NCBI RefSeq assembly: GCF_002953715.1
Contig: NZ_CP025012.1
Coordinates: 1,302,001-1,366,000, forward strand
Origin: Rhizobium leguminosarum
GTDB taxonomy: Bacteria > Pseudomonadota > Alphaproteobacteria > Rhizobiales > Rhizobiaceae
Reading direction: 5' to 3'
DNA length: 64,000 nt
Below the pieces are notes generated by a model, which saw nothing but the letters and a program-made list of their open reading frames with translations, was not told the DNA's origin and did not search any database. The translations under genes and the position numbers were made by a program. Numbering within the stretch: position 1 is the first letter of the stretch; each line of letters opens with the position of its first letter. Positions 51,543 through 63,249 of this stretch are shown one piece after another.

Positions 51543-52709
51543 ATGTCCGTTCGTCGATTAGCCGAAGATCAATTCCAGCCTGCCGCATTCGCCTTCAGCG
51601 ATGAGAATGCGGTCTGGGCGGACAAGACGATCCAGAAATACCCCGCCGGCCGCCAGCAATCGGCGGTCATTCCGCTGTTGATGCGGGCGCAGGAGCAGGA
51701 CGGCTGGGTCACGCGCGCGGCGATCGAAAAGATCGCCGACATGCTCGACATGGCTTATATCCGCGTGCTCGAGGTTGCGACCTTCTATACGCAGTTCCAG
51801 CTGCATCCTGTGGGAACGCGCGCCCATGTCCAGGTCTGCGGCACGACGCCCTGCATGCTGCGCGGCTCGGAAGCGCTGATGTCGGTCTGCAAGAGCAAGA
51901 TCCATGCCCATGCCTTCGAGCGCAATGCCGAAGGCACGCTGTCCTGGGAAGAGGTCGAATGTCTCGGGGCCTGCGTCAACGCGCCGATGGTGATGATCGG
52001 CAAGGACACCTATGAGGATCTGACGCCTGAGCGTCTCGAAGAGATCATCGACGTCTTTGCCGCCGGCAATGGCGCCAGCATCAAGCCCGGCACCCAGATC
52101 GACCGGGTGTTTTCGGCGCCTGAAGGCGGCCTAACCTCGCTGACGACCGAAGAGCCGAAGGCAAGGACGCGCGCCAAGAAGGCCAATGCCGAAACCGTGT
52201 CGGCTCAAGTCGACGCCGCGCCGGTTCCGCCCTCCGAGGCCGCCCGCCCGAAGAGCACCGATGCCGAGACCAATGCTGCCCTGAAGACGCCGGCAACGGC
52301 GCCGAAGGCGGCTGCGAAAAACGCAAAGGCTGCCGAGCAGCAGCCGATATCAGGCACTGGGGCCGCCGAACCGGCGCCCAAAGCTGCCGTCAAGGCCGAG
52401 ACTGCTCCGGCGGCAAAGCCTGCTCTGACCGACAAGAACCGGCCGGCCGGCATCGAAAAGCCCGTGGCACCGGATGATCTGAAGATGATCTCAGGTGTCG
52501 GCCCGAAAATCGAGGCGACGTTGAACGAAATCGGCATCTTCACCTTCGCGCAGGTCGCAGGCTGGAAGAAGGCCGAACGCGAATGGGTCGACGGCTATCT
52601 GAACTTCCGCGGCCGCATCGAGCGCGATGACTGGGTCAAGCAGGCCAAGGCGCTCGCCAAGGGCGGGGAAGCGGAATATATCAAGGTCTTCGGCAAGAAG
52701 CCGCGGTAA
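51543..52709 (+). CDS. nuoE: NADH-quinone oxidoreductase subunit E with C-terminal extension
   Basis: A protein of 388 residues. The first about 190 are a normal thioredoxin-fold NuoE with the N1a cluster cysteines in CGTTPCMLRGSEAL and ECLGACVNAPMVMIG. An Ala/Lys/Pro-rich linker (about 195-300) follows, then a C-terminal domain from about 308: PDDLKMISGVGPKIEATLNE, VAGWKKAEREWVDGYLNFRG and RIERDDWVKQAKALAKGG. This helix-hairpin-helix-like domain recurs in the protein encoded between nuoF and nuoG. Canonical NuoE has about 160-220 residues. GAGGAAG precedes the ATG. Confidence 0.96.
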   Translation: MSVRRLAEDQFQPAAFAFSDENAVWADKTIQKYPAGRQQSAVIPLLMRAQEQDGWVTRAAIEKIADMLDMAYIRVLEVATFYTQFQLHPVGTRAHVQVCGTTPCMLRGSEALMSVCKSKIHAHAFERNAEGTLSWEEVECLGACVNAPMVMIGKDTYEDLTPERLEEIIDVFAAGNGASIKPGTQIDRVFSAPEGGLTSLTTEEPKARTRAKKANAETVSAQVDAAPVPPSEAARPKSTDAETNAALKTPATAPKAAAKNAKAAEQQPISGTGAAEPAPKAAVKAETAPAAKPALTDKNRPAGIEKPVAPDDLKMISGVGPKIEATLNEIGIFTFAQVAGWKKAEREWVDGYLNFRGRIERDDWVKQAKALAKGGEAEYIKVFGKKPR

Positions 52710-52719
52710 GAGGTGAAGC

Positions 52720-54024
<1,305 letters not shown>

Positions 54025-54026
54025 TC

Positions 54027-54728
54027 ATGACGGACAACGCATCCAAGGCTGGGAAGAAGGAAGAAGTTGCCGATTTCGCGGCCGGTTTCGGCCGTCTTGC
54101 CGCCGAGATGCTGGAAAATGCACGGGCGATGCCGGTGCATCCGCTGATGGCGCATCCCGCTGCAGCCTTTGCCGCCGCAACGGCGATCGGCTTCGGTTTC
54201 TCGACCCAGATGGCGGGTGCTTTCTTCGGTGCCTTCCAGAGCGCCCTGGAAACGACCGGCAAGGTCGCTGCCGCCCTCGATGACACGCCGCCGGACGAAC
54301 TGAAGCCCGATGTCGATATCCGGCCGGAGAATATTCGCCCGGATGTCAGGGCTTTCACCAAGCCGACGGCCGAGAAGAAGGCAAAGCCGACACTGACTGT
54401 TGTCAAGCCGGTCAGCGAGCCGATCCCAGCCAGCCAAACGAAGCCAGCCAGCCAAGCGAAGACCAGCCAACCAAAGCCGGCTGTGAAGGCAAAACCGGTT
54501 GCGCGTATTGGGAAGGCCGACGATCTGAAGCTGATCGCCGGCATCGGCCCGAAGCTGGAGCAGGTGCTGAATGCCAAGGGCATTCGCAACTTCGCTGAGA
54601 TCGCCGCCTGGACCGACGAGGAAATCGCCCGGCTTGACGCCGAACTCGGTTTTAACGGCCGTATCGGCCGTGACGACTGGACCGGTCAGGCGAAAATTCT
54701 GGCAGGGCGGGGCCGTAGGAAGAAATGA
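54027..54728 (+). CDS. Accessory protein with HhH-like domain between nuoF and nuoG
   Basis: A protein of 233 residues starting 2 bp after the nuoF stop. It has an N-terminal amphipathic region (ADFAAGFGRLAAEMLENARA, then a hydrophobic AHPAAAFAAATAIGFGFSTQ), a long Pro/Lys/Ala linker with imperfect ASQxKP repeats (about 125-155), and a C-terminal domain ADDLKLIAGIGPKLEQVLNA with ELGFNGRIGRDDWTGQAKIL. This last domain matches the extension of NuoE. The first part could be membrane-associated. It is not a canonical complex I subunit; a role in assembly or as a supernumerary subunit is inferred from its position only. Confidence 0.85.
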   Translation: MTDNASKAGKKEEVADFAAGFGRLAAEMLENARAMPVHPLMAHPAAAFAAATAIGFGFSTQMAGAFFGAFQSALETTGKVAAALDDTPPDELKPDVDIRPENIRPDVRAFTKPTAEKKAKPTLTVVKPVSEPIPASQTKPASQAKTSQPKPAVKAKPVARIGKADDLKLIAGIGPKLEQVLNAKGIRNFAEIAAWTDEEIARLDAELGFNGRIGRDDWTGQAKILAGRGRRKK

Positions 54729-54909
54729 ACTGTCCGGCCGTGCAATCGGTCGGAAGGATGGGCAGATCGGCGGACGGGCGGGAACCTTAAGCTGCAGATG
54801 CCGGTGCGGGTTCCGGGTCTGGAATGCGCGACAGAGAATTTGGGCGACATCAGATGTCGGCAGGACGAAAGATCCGGCTTGGCAATGAGAGTGTTGCAAA
54901 AATAGGTTT

Positions 54910-54930
54910 GTTTGCCGTCATCAGGCAAAC
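54910..54930 (+). other. Hairpin upstream of nuoG
   Basis: GTTTGCC (54910-54916) pairs with GGCAAAC (54924-54930) around a 7-nt loop, 21 bp before the nuoG ATG. The 223-bp spacer also holds a 13-bp palindrome, GACATCAGATGTC at 54846-54858. An internal promoter or processing site is possible. Confidence 0.5.
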
Positions 54931-54951
54931 GGGAAACAGGACTGAGCGACG

Positions 54952-57033
54952 ATGGCAAAACTGAAGATTGACGGCAACGAGATCGAAGTTCCGGATCATT
55001 TCACGCTATTGCAGGCGTGTGAGGATGCCGGTGCCGAGGTTCCGCGCTTCTGCTTCCACGAGCGCCTGTCGGTTGCCGGCAATTGCCGCATGTGCCTCGT
55101 CGAGGTAAAGGGTGGCCCGCCGAAGCCGCAGGCTTCCTGCGCTATGAGCGTGCGCGATATCCGCGGCGGCCCGAACGGCGAACTGCCAGAGGTCTTCACC
55201 AACACCCCGATGGTCAAGAAGGCCCGCGAAGGCGTGATGGAATTCCTGCTGATCAACCATCCGCTGGATTGCCCGATCTGCGACCAGGGCGGCGAATGCG
55301 ACCTGCAGGACCAGGCGATGGCCTTTGGCATCGACACCTCGCGCTATCAGGAAGACAAGCGCGCCGTCGAGGACAAGTATATCGGCCCGCTCGTCAAGAC
55401 GGTGATGAACCGCTGCATCCACTGCACGCGCTGCGTCCGCTTCACGACCGAAGTTGCCGGCATTTCCGAACTCGGCCTGATCGGCCGCGGCGAGGATGCC
55501 GAGATCACCACCTATCTCGAACAGGCGATGACCTCCGAGCTGCAGGGCAACGTCGTCGACCTTTGCCCGGTCGGCGCACTCACCTCGAAGCCCTTCGCCT
55601 TCACCGCGCGCCCGTGGGAATTGAACAAGACCGAATCGATCGACGTCATGGATGCCATCGGTTCGGCGATCCGCGTCGATACCCGCGGCCGCGAAGTCAT
55701 GCGCATCCTGCCGCGTGTCAATGAGACGATCAACGAAGAGTGGATTTCCGACAAGAGCCGCTTCATCTGGGACGGCCTGAAGACCCAGCGCCTCGACCGG
55801 CCTTATGTTCGCCGCGACGGCCGCCTGCAGCCCGCTACCTGGGCCGAAGCCTTTGGCGCCATCAAGGCCGCCGTCGGCGCGACCTCGGGCGAAAAGATCG
55901 GCGCGATATCAGGCGACCTCGCTTCCGTCGAGGAAATGTATGCGCTCTCCGAACTGGTGAAGTCGCTGGGGTCGGTCAATCTTGACTGTCGCCAGGATGG
56001 GGCGGCACTCGATCCGTCGCTCGGCCGCGCAAGCTATCTCTTCAACCCGACCATATCGGGCATTGACCAGGCCGACGCGCTGCTGATCATCGGCGCCAAT
56101 CCGCGCTTCGAGGCCGCCATCCTCAACGCCCGCATCCGCAAGCGCTGGCGCCGCGGCAAATTCCCGATCGGCGTGATCGGCGAGCCGGGCGAACTGCGCT
56201 ACAGCTATGATTACCTCGGCGGCGGTCCCGACACACTGAAGGATCTGGTCGACGGCACCCACGCCTTCGCCGAAGTCCTGAAGAATGCCGCCAAGCCGAT
56301 GATCATCATCGGCCAGGGTGCGCTGTCGCGCACCGACGGCGCCGGCGTTCTCGCCAGTGCTGCCAAGCTTGCCGGCTCGGTCGGCGCGGTCGCCGAAGGC
56401 TGGAACGGCTTTGCCGTCCTCCATACCGCTGCCTCGCGTGTCGGCGGCCTTGACCTCGGCTTCGTGCCGGGCGCCAAGGGCGTCAATGCCGCCGAGATGC
56501 TGACGGCGATGGACGTGCTCTTCCTGCTCGGCGCAGACGAACTCGACTTCACCACCAAGAAGGCCAAGCTCACCGTCTATATCGGCTCGCATGGCGACAA
56601 CGGCGCGCACCATGCCGACGTCATCCTGCCGGCGGCAGCCTATACCGAAAAGTCCGGCACTTGGGTCAACACCGAAGGCCGCGTCCAGATGGGCAACCGC
56701 GCAGGTTTTGCGCCGGGTGACGCCCGCGAGGACTGGGCGATTATCCGTGCCCTTTCCGACGTGCTCGGCAAGAAGCTTCCCTTCGATTCGCTCAGCGAAT
56801 TGCGTGTCCGGCTCTATGCCGCTTTCCCGCATTTCGCCGCCATCGACGAGATCGCCGAAACCGATAGCGCCCAAATTGCCGCAGTTGCGAAAAAAGCCGG
56901 CAAGATGAACAAATCCGGGTTTGCGTCGCCGGTGAAAGACTTCTATTTGACGAACCCGATAGCGCGTGCCTCGGCTGTCATGGCGGAGTGCTCGGCATTG
57001 GCCCGCAACAACTTCAAAGTCGCGGCAGAGTAA
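54952..57033 (+). CDS. nuoG: NADH-quinone oxidoreductase subunit G
   Basis: A 75-kDa subunit of 693 residues that carries electrons from NuoF. Its N-terminal ferredoxin domain holds the 2Fe-2S ligands in FCFHERLSVAGNCRMCLVEV. The next clusters are bound by CPICDQGGECDLQDQAMAFG (with an upstream His) and RCIHCTRCVRF, then LCPVGALTSKPFAFTARPWE. The C-terminal molybdopterin-oxidoreductase-like fold (about 220-690) lacks the cofactor in this family. The ATG at 54952 begins MAKLKIDGNEIEVPD, the expected start. Confidence 0.98.
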   Translation: MAKLKIDGNEIEVPDHFTLLQACEDAGAEVPRFCFHERLSVAGNCRMCLVEVKGGPPKPQASCAMSVRDIRGGPNGELPEVFTNTPMVKKAREGVMEFLLINHPLDCPICDQGGECDLQDQAMAFGIDTSRYQEDKRAVEDKYIGPLVKTVMNRCIHCTRCVRFTTEVAGISELGLIGRGEDAEITTYLEQAMTSELQGNVVDLCPVGALTSKPFAFTARPWELNKTESIDVMDAIGSAIRVDTRGREVMRILPRVNETINEEWISDKSRFIWDGLKTQRLDRPYVRRDGRLQPATWAEAFGAIKAAVGATSGEKIGAISGDLASVEEMYALSELVKSLGSVNLDCRQDGAALDPSLGRASYLFNPTISGIDQADALLIIGANPRFEAAILNARIRKRWRRGKFPIGVIGEPGELRYSYDYLGGGPDTLKDLVDGTHAFAEVLKNAAKPMIIIGQGALSRTDGAGVLASAAKLAGSVGAVAEGWNGFAVLHTAASRVGGLDLGFVPGAKGVNAAEMLTAMDVLFLLGADELDFTTKKAKLTVYIGSHGDNGAHHADVILPAAAYTEKSGTWVNTEGRVQMGNRAGFAPGDAREDWAIIRALSDVLGKKLPFDSLSELRVRLYAAFPHFAAIDEIAETDSAQIAAVAKKAGKMNKSGFASPVKDFYLTNPIARASAVMAECSALARNNFKVAAE

Positions 57034-57045
57034 GGGCAGGGGACT

Positions 57046-58089
57046 ATGGATTCTTTCTTTTCGACCTATGTCTGGCCGGCGATCATCATGATCGGTCAGT
57101 CGCTGCTGCTTCTCGTCTGCCTGCTCGTCTTCATCGCCTATGTGCTGCTCGCCGACCGCAAGATCTGGGCGGCCGTGCAGCTGCGCCGCGGCCCGAACGT
57201 CGTCGGTCCCTTCGGCCTGTTCCAGTCCTTCGCCGACCTTCTGAAGTTCGTCTTCAAGGAGCCGATCATTCCTGCCGGCGCCAACAAGGCGGTGTTCCTG
57301 CTTGCCCCGCTGGTGACGGTGCTTCTGGCGCTGTCCACCTGGGCGGTGGTGCCGCTGGCCGACGGATGGGTGATCGCCAACATCAATGTCGGCATCCTCT
57401 ATATTTTCGCGATCTCCTCGCTCGAGGTTTACGGCATCATCATGGGCGGCTGGGCTTCGAACTCGAAGTATCCGTTCCTCGGCGCGCTGCGCTCGGCGGC
57501 ACAGATGGTGTCCTATGAAGTCTCGATCGGCTTCGTCATCGTCACCGTGCTTCTCTGCGTCGGCTCGCTGAACCTGACCGATATCGTCAATGCGCAGCAT
57601 ACCGGCCTCGGCACCATGCTCGGCCTGCCGGCGTCGTTCCTCGATTGGCACTGGCTGTCGCTCTTCCCGATGTTCATCATCTTCTTCATTTCGGCACTTG
57701 CCGAAACGAACCGCCCGCCCTTCGACCTACCGGAAGCCGAATCGGAACTCGTTGCCGGCTTCATGGTCGAATACGGCTCCTCGCCATACATGATGTTCAT
57801 GCTCGGCGAATATGCGGCCGTCTGCCTGATGTGCGCGCTGACGACGATCCTTTTCCTTGGCGGCTGGCTGCCGCCGGTCGATATCTGGATCCTCAACTGG
57901 GTCCCCGGCATCATCTGGTTCACGCTGAAGGCCTGCTTCGTGTTCTTCATGTTCGCGATGGTCAAGGCCTTCGTTCCGCGCTACCGCTACGACCAGCTCA
58001 TGCGCCTCGGCTGGAAGGTCTTCCTGCCGCTGTCGCTCGCCATGGTCGTCATCGTTGCATTCGTGCTGAAACTGATGGGTTGGGCATGA
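57046..58089 (+). CDS. nuoH: NADH-quinone oxidoreductase subunit H
   Basis: A membrane subunit of 347 residues with eight helices that lines the quinone tunnel and the first proton path. Signatures are [40 protein letters not shown] and [16 protein letters not shown]. The start is 12 bp after nuoG with an AGGGGA ribosome-binding site. Confidence 0.98.
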   Translation: MDSFFSTYVWPAIIMIGQSLLLLVCLLVFIAYVLLADRKIWAAVQLRRGPNVVGPFGLFQSFADLLKFVFKEPIIPAGANKAVFLLAPLVTVLLALSTWAVVPLADGWVIANINVGILYIFAISSLEVYGIIMGGWASNSKYPFLGALRSAAQMVSYEVSIGFVIVTVLLCVGSLNLTDIVNAQHTGLGTMLGLPASFLDWHWLSLFPMFIIFFISALAETNRPPFDLPEAESELVAGFMVEYGSSPYMMFMLGEYAAVCLMCALTTILFLGGWLPPVDIWILNWVPGIIWFTLKACFVFFMFAMVKAFVPRYRYDQLMRLGWKVFLPLSLAMVVIVAFVLKLMGWA

Positions 58090-58129
58090 TGATGCCCGCT
58101 CTCGTTTTCGGCAAAATTGGAGGTTGAAG

Positions 58130-58621
58130 ATGGCAAGCTTGTCCGGCTCCATCAGCTCGCTGTTTCTCAAGGAATTCGTCGGCGCGTTCTTTCTGTCGAT
58201 GCGCTATTTCTTCCGCCAGAAGGCGACGATCAACTATCCCTTCGAAAAGGGTCCGGTTTCCCCGCGTTTCCGCGGCGAGCATGCGCTGCGCCGTTATCCG
58301 AACGGCGAGGAACGCTGCATCGCCTGCAAGCTCTGCGAGGCGATCTGTCCTGCCCAGGCGATCACCATCGAGGCCGGTCCGCGCCGCAATGACGGCACGC
58401 GCCGCACGGTGCGCTACGACATCGATATGGTGAAGTGCATCTATTGCGGCTTCTGCCAGGAAGCCTGCCCGGTCGACGCGATCGTCGAAGGCCCGAATTT
58501 CGAATTTGCGACGGAAACCCGCGAAGAGCTCTATTTCGACAAGGCGCGGCTTCTGGATAACGGAGACCGGTGGGAGCGCGAAATCGCTCGCAACATCGCG
58601 ATCGACTCGCCGTACCGCTGA
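58130..58621 (+). CDS. nuoI: NADH-quinone oxidoreductase subunit I
   Basis: A ferredoxin-type subunit of 163 residues holding clusters N6a and N6b. The two 4Fe-4S motifs are [12 protein letters not shown] (near residue 64) and [12 protein letters not shown] (near residue 103). It hands electrons to NuoB. TTGGAGG lies 6 nt before the ATG at 58130. The following spacer to nuoJ has an unusual series of hairpins. Confidence 0.98.
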   Translation: MASLSGSISSLFLKEFVGAFFLSMRYFFRQKATINYPFEKGPVSPRFRGEHALRRYPNGEERCIACKLCEAICPAQAITIEAGPRRNDGTRRTVRYDIDMVKCIYCGFCQEACPVDAIVEGPNFEFATETREELYFDKARLLDNGDRWEREIARNIAIDSPYR

Positions 58622-58637
58622 TTGAGATTTTGAAATG

Positions 58638-58740
58638 CCGCGATGGAGCGCAGTTGCTCCTGTCGCGGTCAATATGCACAGGAGCTTTGCCGGTTAGCGC
58701 CAGCGAAAGCTCCATCGGGCAGGGAAACTCCCGGCTGCCC
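58638..58740 (+). other. Three stem-loops in the nuoI-nuoJ spacer
   Basis: Hairpin 1 (58638-58668) pairs CCGCGA with TCGCGG and GGAGC with GCTCC. Hairpin 2 pairs GGAGCTTT (58681-58688) with AAAGCTCC (58706-58713). Hairpin 3 pairs GGGCAG (58717-58722) with CTGCCC (58735-58740), with an inner GGGA/TCCC. None has a T-run. They fill most of the 144-nt spacer and may guide mRNA processing or set the expression ratio. Confidence 0.6.
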
Positions 58741-58765
58741 GGGGGAAGATGAAAAAGGCACCAAC

Positions 58766-59380
58766 ATGGGTCTGCAGGCTCTATTTTTCTATCTTTTCGC
58801 CTTTGTCGCGGTGGCGTCGGCGTTCATGGTCATCTGGGCGAAGAACCCGGTTCACTCGGTTCTGTTCCTGATCCTGGTGTTCTTCAACGCGGCCGGCCTC
58901 TTCCTGCTGGCCGGTGCCGAATTCCTGGCGATGATCCTGCTCGTCGTCTATGTCGGCGCCGTCGCCGTTCTCTTCCTCTTCGTGGTGATGATGCTCGATA
59001 TCGACTTCACCGAACTGAGGGCAGGGGTTCTCGAATATGCGCCGATCGGCGGGCTGATCGGGGTGATCCTGGCGGCCGAACTGATCGTCGTCATCGGCGG
59101 CAGCGTCATCTCGCCGGAGATCGCCAAATCAGTCGCCATGCCGATCCCGGCGCTGAGCGAGCGCACCAATACTGCCGCTCTCGGCGACGTGCTCTACACC
59201 AACTACGTCTATTTCTTCCAGATCGCCGGTCTGGTGCTCCTGGTCGCCATGATCGGCGCGATCGTGCTGACATTGAGACACCGCACCAACATCAAGCGGC
59301 AGAATATTCCGAGGCAAGTTGCCCGCACGCCCGCCACCGCCGTCGAGGTGGTTTCGGTCAAGCCCGGGCAGGGCGTCTAA
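58766..59380 (+). CDS. nuoJ: NADH-quinone oxidoreductase subunit J
   Basis: A membrane subunit of 204 residues with five helices; helix 3 forms the pi-bulge region ([20 protein letters not shown]). The C-terminal tail after [20 protein letters not shown] is basic and longer than in E. coli. The ATG at 58766 gives the expected [20 protein letters not shown] start; the frame upstream runs through the hairpin-rich spacer and is not coding-like. AAGG precedes the ATG. Confidence 0.96.
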   Translation: MGLQALFFYLFAFVAVASAFMVIWAKNPVHSVLFLILVFFNAAGLFLLAGAEFLAMILLVVYVGAVAVLFLFVVMMLDIDFTELRAGVLEYAPIGGLIGVILAAELIVVIGGSVISPEIAKSVAMPIPALSERTNTAALGDVLYTNYVYFFQIAGLVLLVAMIGAIVLTLRHRTNIKRQNIPRQVARTPATAVEVVSVKPGQGV

Positions 59381-59403
59381 AGGCAGGTCAAGGAACAAAG
59401 AAC

Positions 59404-59712
59404 ATGGTCATCGGACTTTCCCACTACCTGACGGTCAGCGCCATCCTCTTCACGCTCGGCGTCTTCGGCATTTTCCTGAACCGGAAGAACGTCATCGTCA
59501 TCCTGATGTCGATCGAACTGATCCTGCTTGCCGTCAACATCAACATGGTCGCCTTCTCCCATTTCCTGAACGACATCGTCGGCCAGGTCTTCGCGTTGTT
59601 CATCCTGACGGTCGCGGCTGCCGAAGCGGCGATCGGTCTTGCAATTCTCGTTGTCTTCTACCGCAACCGCGGCTCGATCGCGGTCGAAGACGTCAATATG
59701 ATGAAGGGCTGA
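59404..59712 (+). CDS. nuoK: NADH-quinone oxidoreductase subunit K
   Basis: A three-helix subunit of 102 residues ([20 protein letters not shown] at the start, [20 protein letters not shown] in helix 2 with the conserved glutamate, and [20 protein letters not shown] in helix 3). It completes the central proton path with NuoJ. It starts 23 bp after nuoJ. Confidence 0.98.
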   Translation: MVIGLSHYLTVSAILFTLGVFGIFLNRKNVIVILMSIELILLAVNINMVAFSHFLNDIVGQVFALFILTVAAAEAAIGLAILVVFYRNRGSIAVEDVNMMKG

Positions 59713-59719
59713 GTGGCTC

Positions 59720-61720
59720 ATGTTCCTCTATAAGGCTATCGTCTTTCTTCCCTTGATCGGTGCGATCGTCGCCGGCCTTTTCGGCCGCGCTATCGGCGCC
59801 AAGGCTTCGGAATATGTCACCAGCGGCCTGATGATCATCGCCGCCATCCTGTCCTGGGTTGTCTTCTTCACCGTTGGCATGGGCCATGCCGAAGGTGGCC
59901 CGATCAAGGTCGAGGTGCTGCGCTGGATCCAGTCCGGCGGCATCGACGTCTCCTGGTCGCTGCGTGTGGATACGCTGACCTCCGTCATGCTGATCGTCGT
60001 CAACACGGTCTCGACGCTGGTGCATGTCTATTCGATCGGCTACATGCATACCGATCCGCATCGCCCGCGCTTCTTCGCCTATCTCTCGCTCTTCACCTTC
60101 GCCATGCTGATGCTGGTGACCGCTGACAACCTTGCCCAGATGTTCTTCGGCTGGGAAGGCGTCGGTCTCGCCTCCTATCTGCTGATCGGCTTCTGGTTCA
60201 AGAAACCGTCGGCGACGGCTGCGGCGATGAAAGCCTTCATCGTCAACCGCGTCGGCGACTTCGGCTTCGTGCTCGGCATTGCCGGCGTCTTCGTGCTGTT
60301 CGGCTCGATCAACCTCGACACGATCTTCGCCAATGCCTCGAACTTCGCTCCGCATGAAGGCGGCGGCGAAGCGGGCGAGGTGTTCCTCAATCTCTTCGGC
60401 ATGCAGCTCGACAAGGCGCATGCGCTGACCGGCATCTGCCTGCTGCTCTTCATGGGCGCGATGGGCAAGTCGGCGCAGTTCCTGCTGCACACCTGGCTGC
60501 CGGACGCCATGGAAGGCCCGACCCCGGTCTCGGCCCTCATCCATGCCGCCACCATGGTCACCGCCGGCGTCTTCCTCGTCGCCCGCATGTCGCCGCTCTT
60601 CGAACTGTCGCCGGATGCGCTGGTTGTCGTCACCGTGATCGGCGCCATCACCGCCTTCTTCGCGGCAACCGTCGCTCTCGTGCAGAACGACATCAAGCGC
60701 GTCATCGCCTATTCCACCTGCTCGCAGCTCGGCTACATGTTCGTGGCACTCGGAGCCGGGGCCTATGGCGCGGCGATCTTCCATCTCTTCACCCATGCCT
60801 TCTTCAAGGCGCTGCTCTTCCTCTGCGCCGGCTCGGTCATCCATGCCGTCGATGGTGAGCAGGACATGCGCTACATGGGCGGCCTGTGGCCGCATATTAA
60901 AGTTACTGCCGTGTTGATGATCATCGGCACGCTGGCGATCACCGGTTTTGGCATTCCCTTCACGCCGTTCGGTCTTGCCGGCTTCTTCTCCAAGGACGTG
61001 ATCATCGAGGCGACCTATGCATCGCATTCGCCGGTCTCGGGCTTCGCCTTCTCGCTGCTGGTCATTGCGGCTCTGTTCACCAGCTTCTATTCCTGGCGCC
61101 TGATCTTCATGACCTTCTTCGGCAAGCCGCGCGCTTCCCATGAGGTGATGCACCATGTCCACGAGTCGCCGCAGGTCATGCTGGTGCCGCTCTATCTCCT
61201 GGCGTTCGGCGCGGTGCTTGCTGGCGTGATCTTCGAAGGCCGGTTCTATGGCGAGGAATATGCCGAGTTCTGGAAGGGCGCGCTCTTTACCGGCGCTGAG
61301 AACGAACTGGTCGAAGAGTTCCACCATGTTCCGGCGCTCGTGGCTTTGAGCCCGTTCATCGCCATGGTGCTCGGCTTCGTCACTGCGTGGTATATGTATA
61401 TCCGCTCGCCGCAGACGCCGCGCATCCTGGCGCAGCAGCACCGCGTGCTCTACCAGTTCCTGTTGAACAAGTGGTATTTCGACGAACTCTACGACTTCCT
61501 CTTCGTCCGCTCCGCCAAGGCACTCGGTCGCTTCCTGTGGAAGAAGGGTGATGTCGGCGTCATCGACACCTACGGTCCGAACGGCGTCGCCGCTCGCGTT
61601 GTCGCCGTCACCGATCGCGTGGTTCGCCTGCAGACCGGTTACCTCTATCACTACGCCTTCGCCATGCTGATCGGCATTGCGGCGCTCGTTACCTGGATGA
61701 TGCTCGGGAGTTCCTTCTGA
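59720..61720 (+). CDS. nuoL: NADH-quinone oxidoreductase subunit L
   Basis: An antiporter-like proton-pumping subunit of 666 residues with about sixteen helices. It has [19 protein letters not shown] with the conserved glutamate, [20 protein letters not shown] with key lysine and histidine, and [20 protein letters not shown]. The C-terminal amphipathic helix region lies after about residue 540. It starts 8 bp after nuoK and its stop codon overlaps the nuoM start by one base. Confidence 0.98.
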   Translation: MFLYKAIVFLPLIGAIVAGLFGRAIGAKASEYVTSGLMIIAAILSWVVFFTVGMGHAEGGPIKVEVLRWIQSGGIDVSWSLRVDTLTSVMLIVVNTVSTLVHVYSIGYMHTDPHRPRFFAYLSLFTFAMLMLVTADNLAQMFFGWEGVGLASYLLIGFWFKKPSATAAAMKAFIVNRVGDFGFVLGIAGVFVLFGSINLDTIFANASNFAPHEGGGEAGEVFLNLFGMQLDKAHALTGICLLLFMGAMGKSAQFLLHTWLPDAMEGPTPVSALIHAATMVTAGVFLVARMSPLFELSPDALVVVTVIGAITAFFAATVALVQNDIKRVIAYSTCSQLGYMFVALGAGAYGAAIFHLFTHAFFKALLFLCAGSVIHAVDGEQDMRYMGGLWPHIKVTAVLMIIGTLAITGFGIPFTPFGLAGFFSKDVIIEATYASHSPVSGFAFSLLVIAALFTSFYSWRLIFMTFFGKPRASHEVMHHVHESPQVMLVPLYLLAFGAVLAGVIFEGRFYGEEYAEFWKGALFTGAENELVEEFHHVPALVALSPFIAMVLGFVTAWYMYIRSPQTPRILAQQHRVLYQFLLNKWYFDELYDFLFVRSAKALGRFLWKKGDVGVIDTYGPNGVAARVVAVTDRVVRLQTGYLYHYAFAMLIGIAALVTWMMLGSSF

Positions 61721-63231
61721 TGACCGATTGGCCTATTCTTTCAACGGTCACCTTCCTGCCGCTCGTTGGCGTGGTGCTCCTGCTATTGATGAACGGCGAG
61801 AGCGAAACCGGCCGGAAGAACGTGCTGTGGATCTCGCTGATCACCACCGTCTTCACCTTCGTCGTTTCGCTCTTCATCTGGATCGGCTTCGACAATGCCA
61901 ATCCGGACTTCCAGATGCTTGAGAAGCATGACTGGCTCGGCACCGGCATCGGCTACCACCTCGGCGTCGACGGCATCTCGATGCTGTTCGTCATCCTGTC
62001 GACCTTCCTCATGCCCTTCTGCGTGCTGGCGAGCTGGCTCTCGATCGAGAAGCGCCTGAAGGAATACATGATCGCCTTCCTCATCCTCGAAACGATGATG
62101 ATCGGCGTCTTCGTCTCGCTCGACATCGTGCTCTTCTACGTCTTCTTCGAGGCGGGCCTCATTCCGATGTTCCTGATCATCGGTGTCTGGGGCGGCAAGG
62201 ACCGGGTCTATGCGAGCTACAAGTTCTTCCTCTATACGCTGCTCGGCTCAGTGCTGATGCTGCTCGCCATCATGGCGATGTACTGGCAGGCTGGCACGAC
62301 CGATATCACTGCGCTGCTCGACTACAAGTTCCCACCGGCGCTGCAGACCTGGTTATGGCTTGCCTTCTTCGCCTCCTTTGCGGTGAAGATGCCGATGTGG
62401 CCGGTCCATACCTGGCTTCCCGATGCCCACGTTCAGGCGCCGACGGCAGGTTCGGTGATCCTGGCCGGCGTGCTGCTGAAGCTCGGTGGCTACGGTCTCA
62501 TCCGTTTCTCGCTCGGCATGTTCCCGGTCGCGTCCGATTATTTCGCGCCACTGGTTTTCGCACTGTCTGTGATCGCCATCATCTACACCTCTCTGGTGGC
62601 GATGATGCAGGACGATATCAAAAAGCTGATCGCCTATTCCTCGGTAGCGCACATGGGCTATGTGACCATGGGCATCTTTGCCGCCAACATGCAGGGTGTT
62701 CAGGGGTCGATCTTCCAGATGCTCTCGCACGGCATCGTCTCCGGCGCGCTCTTCCTCTGCGTCGGCGTCGTCTACGATCGCACCCATACCCGCGAGATCA
62801 ACGCCTATGGCGGCCTCGTCAACAACATGCCGAAATATGCCGTGGCGATGATGGTCTTCACCATGGCCAATGTCGGGCTTCCCGGCACGTCGGGCTTCGT
62901 CGGCGAATTCCTGACGCTGATCGGTGTCTTCCGGGTCAATACCTGGGTGGCGCTCTTTGCCGCCACCGGCGTCATCCTCTCGGCCGCCTACGCGCTCTGG
63001 CTTTATCGCCGGGTGATCTTCGGCGCGCTGGAGAAGGAAAAGCTGAAGGCGCTGCTCGATCTTTCACCACGCGAACAGCTGATCCTTTACCCGCTGGTCG
63101 CGCTGACCATCTTCTTTGGCGTTTACCCGGCTCCGGTCTTCGACGCGACGGCCGCCTCGGTGGATCTGCTGGTCAACAACTACACGGCCGCCGTGCACGC
63201 AGCGCAGAATGTTGCGCTGTCTATGAAATGA
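61720..63231 (+). CDS. nuoM: NADH-quinone oxidoreductase subunit M
   Basis: An antiporter-like subunit of 503 residues with fourteen helices. It has [19 protein letters not shown] with the functional glutamate, [20 protein letters not shown] with the lysine, and [20 protein letters not shown]. The overlapping TGATG start shows coupling to nuoL. Confidence 0.98.
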   Translation: MTDWPILSTVTFLPLVGVVLLLLMNGESETGRKNVLWISLITTVFTFVVSLFIWIGFDNANPDFQMLEKHDWLGTGIGYHLGVDGISMLFVILSTFLMPFCVLASWLSIEKRLKEYMIAFLILETMMIGVFVSLDIVLFYVFFEAGLIPMFLIIGVWGGKDRVYASYKFFLYTLLGSVLMLLAIMAMYWQAGTTDITALLDYKFPPALQTWLWLAFFASFAVKMPMWPVHTWLPDAHVQAPTAGSVILAGVLLKLGGYGLIRFSLGMFPVASDYFAPLVFALSVIAIIYTSLVAMMQDDIKKLIAYSSVAHMGYVTMGIFAANMQGVQGSIFQMLSHGIVSGALFLCVGVVYDRTHTREINAYGGLVNNMPKYAVAMMVFTMANVGLPGTSGFVGEFLTLIGVFRVNTWVALFAATGVILSAAYALWLYRRVIFGALEKEKLKALLDLSPREQLILYPLVALTIFFGVYPAPVFDATAASVDLLVNNYTAAVHAAQNVALSMK

Positions 63232-63249
63232 TGACGGGACTTATTGGAC

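Noticed and set aside
54571..54888. A 105-codon frame overlapping the accessory gene end and the spacer before nuoG
   Set aside because: It is an out-of-frame reading of the accessory gene and continues through non-coding sequence.
59693..61651. A 652-codon minus-strand frame opposite nuoL
   Set aside because: It is a charge-rich antisense translation of a membrane protein gene with no recognisable domain.
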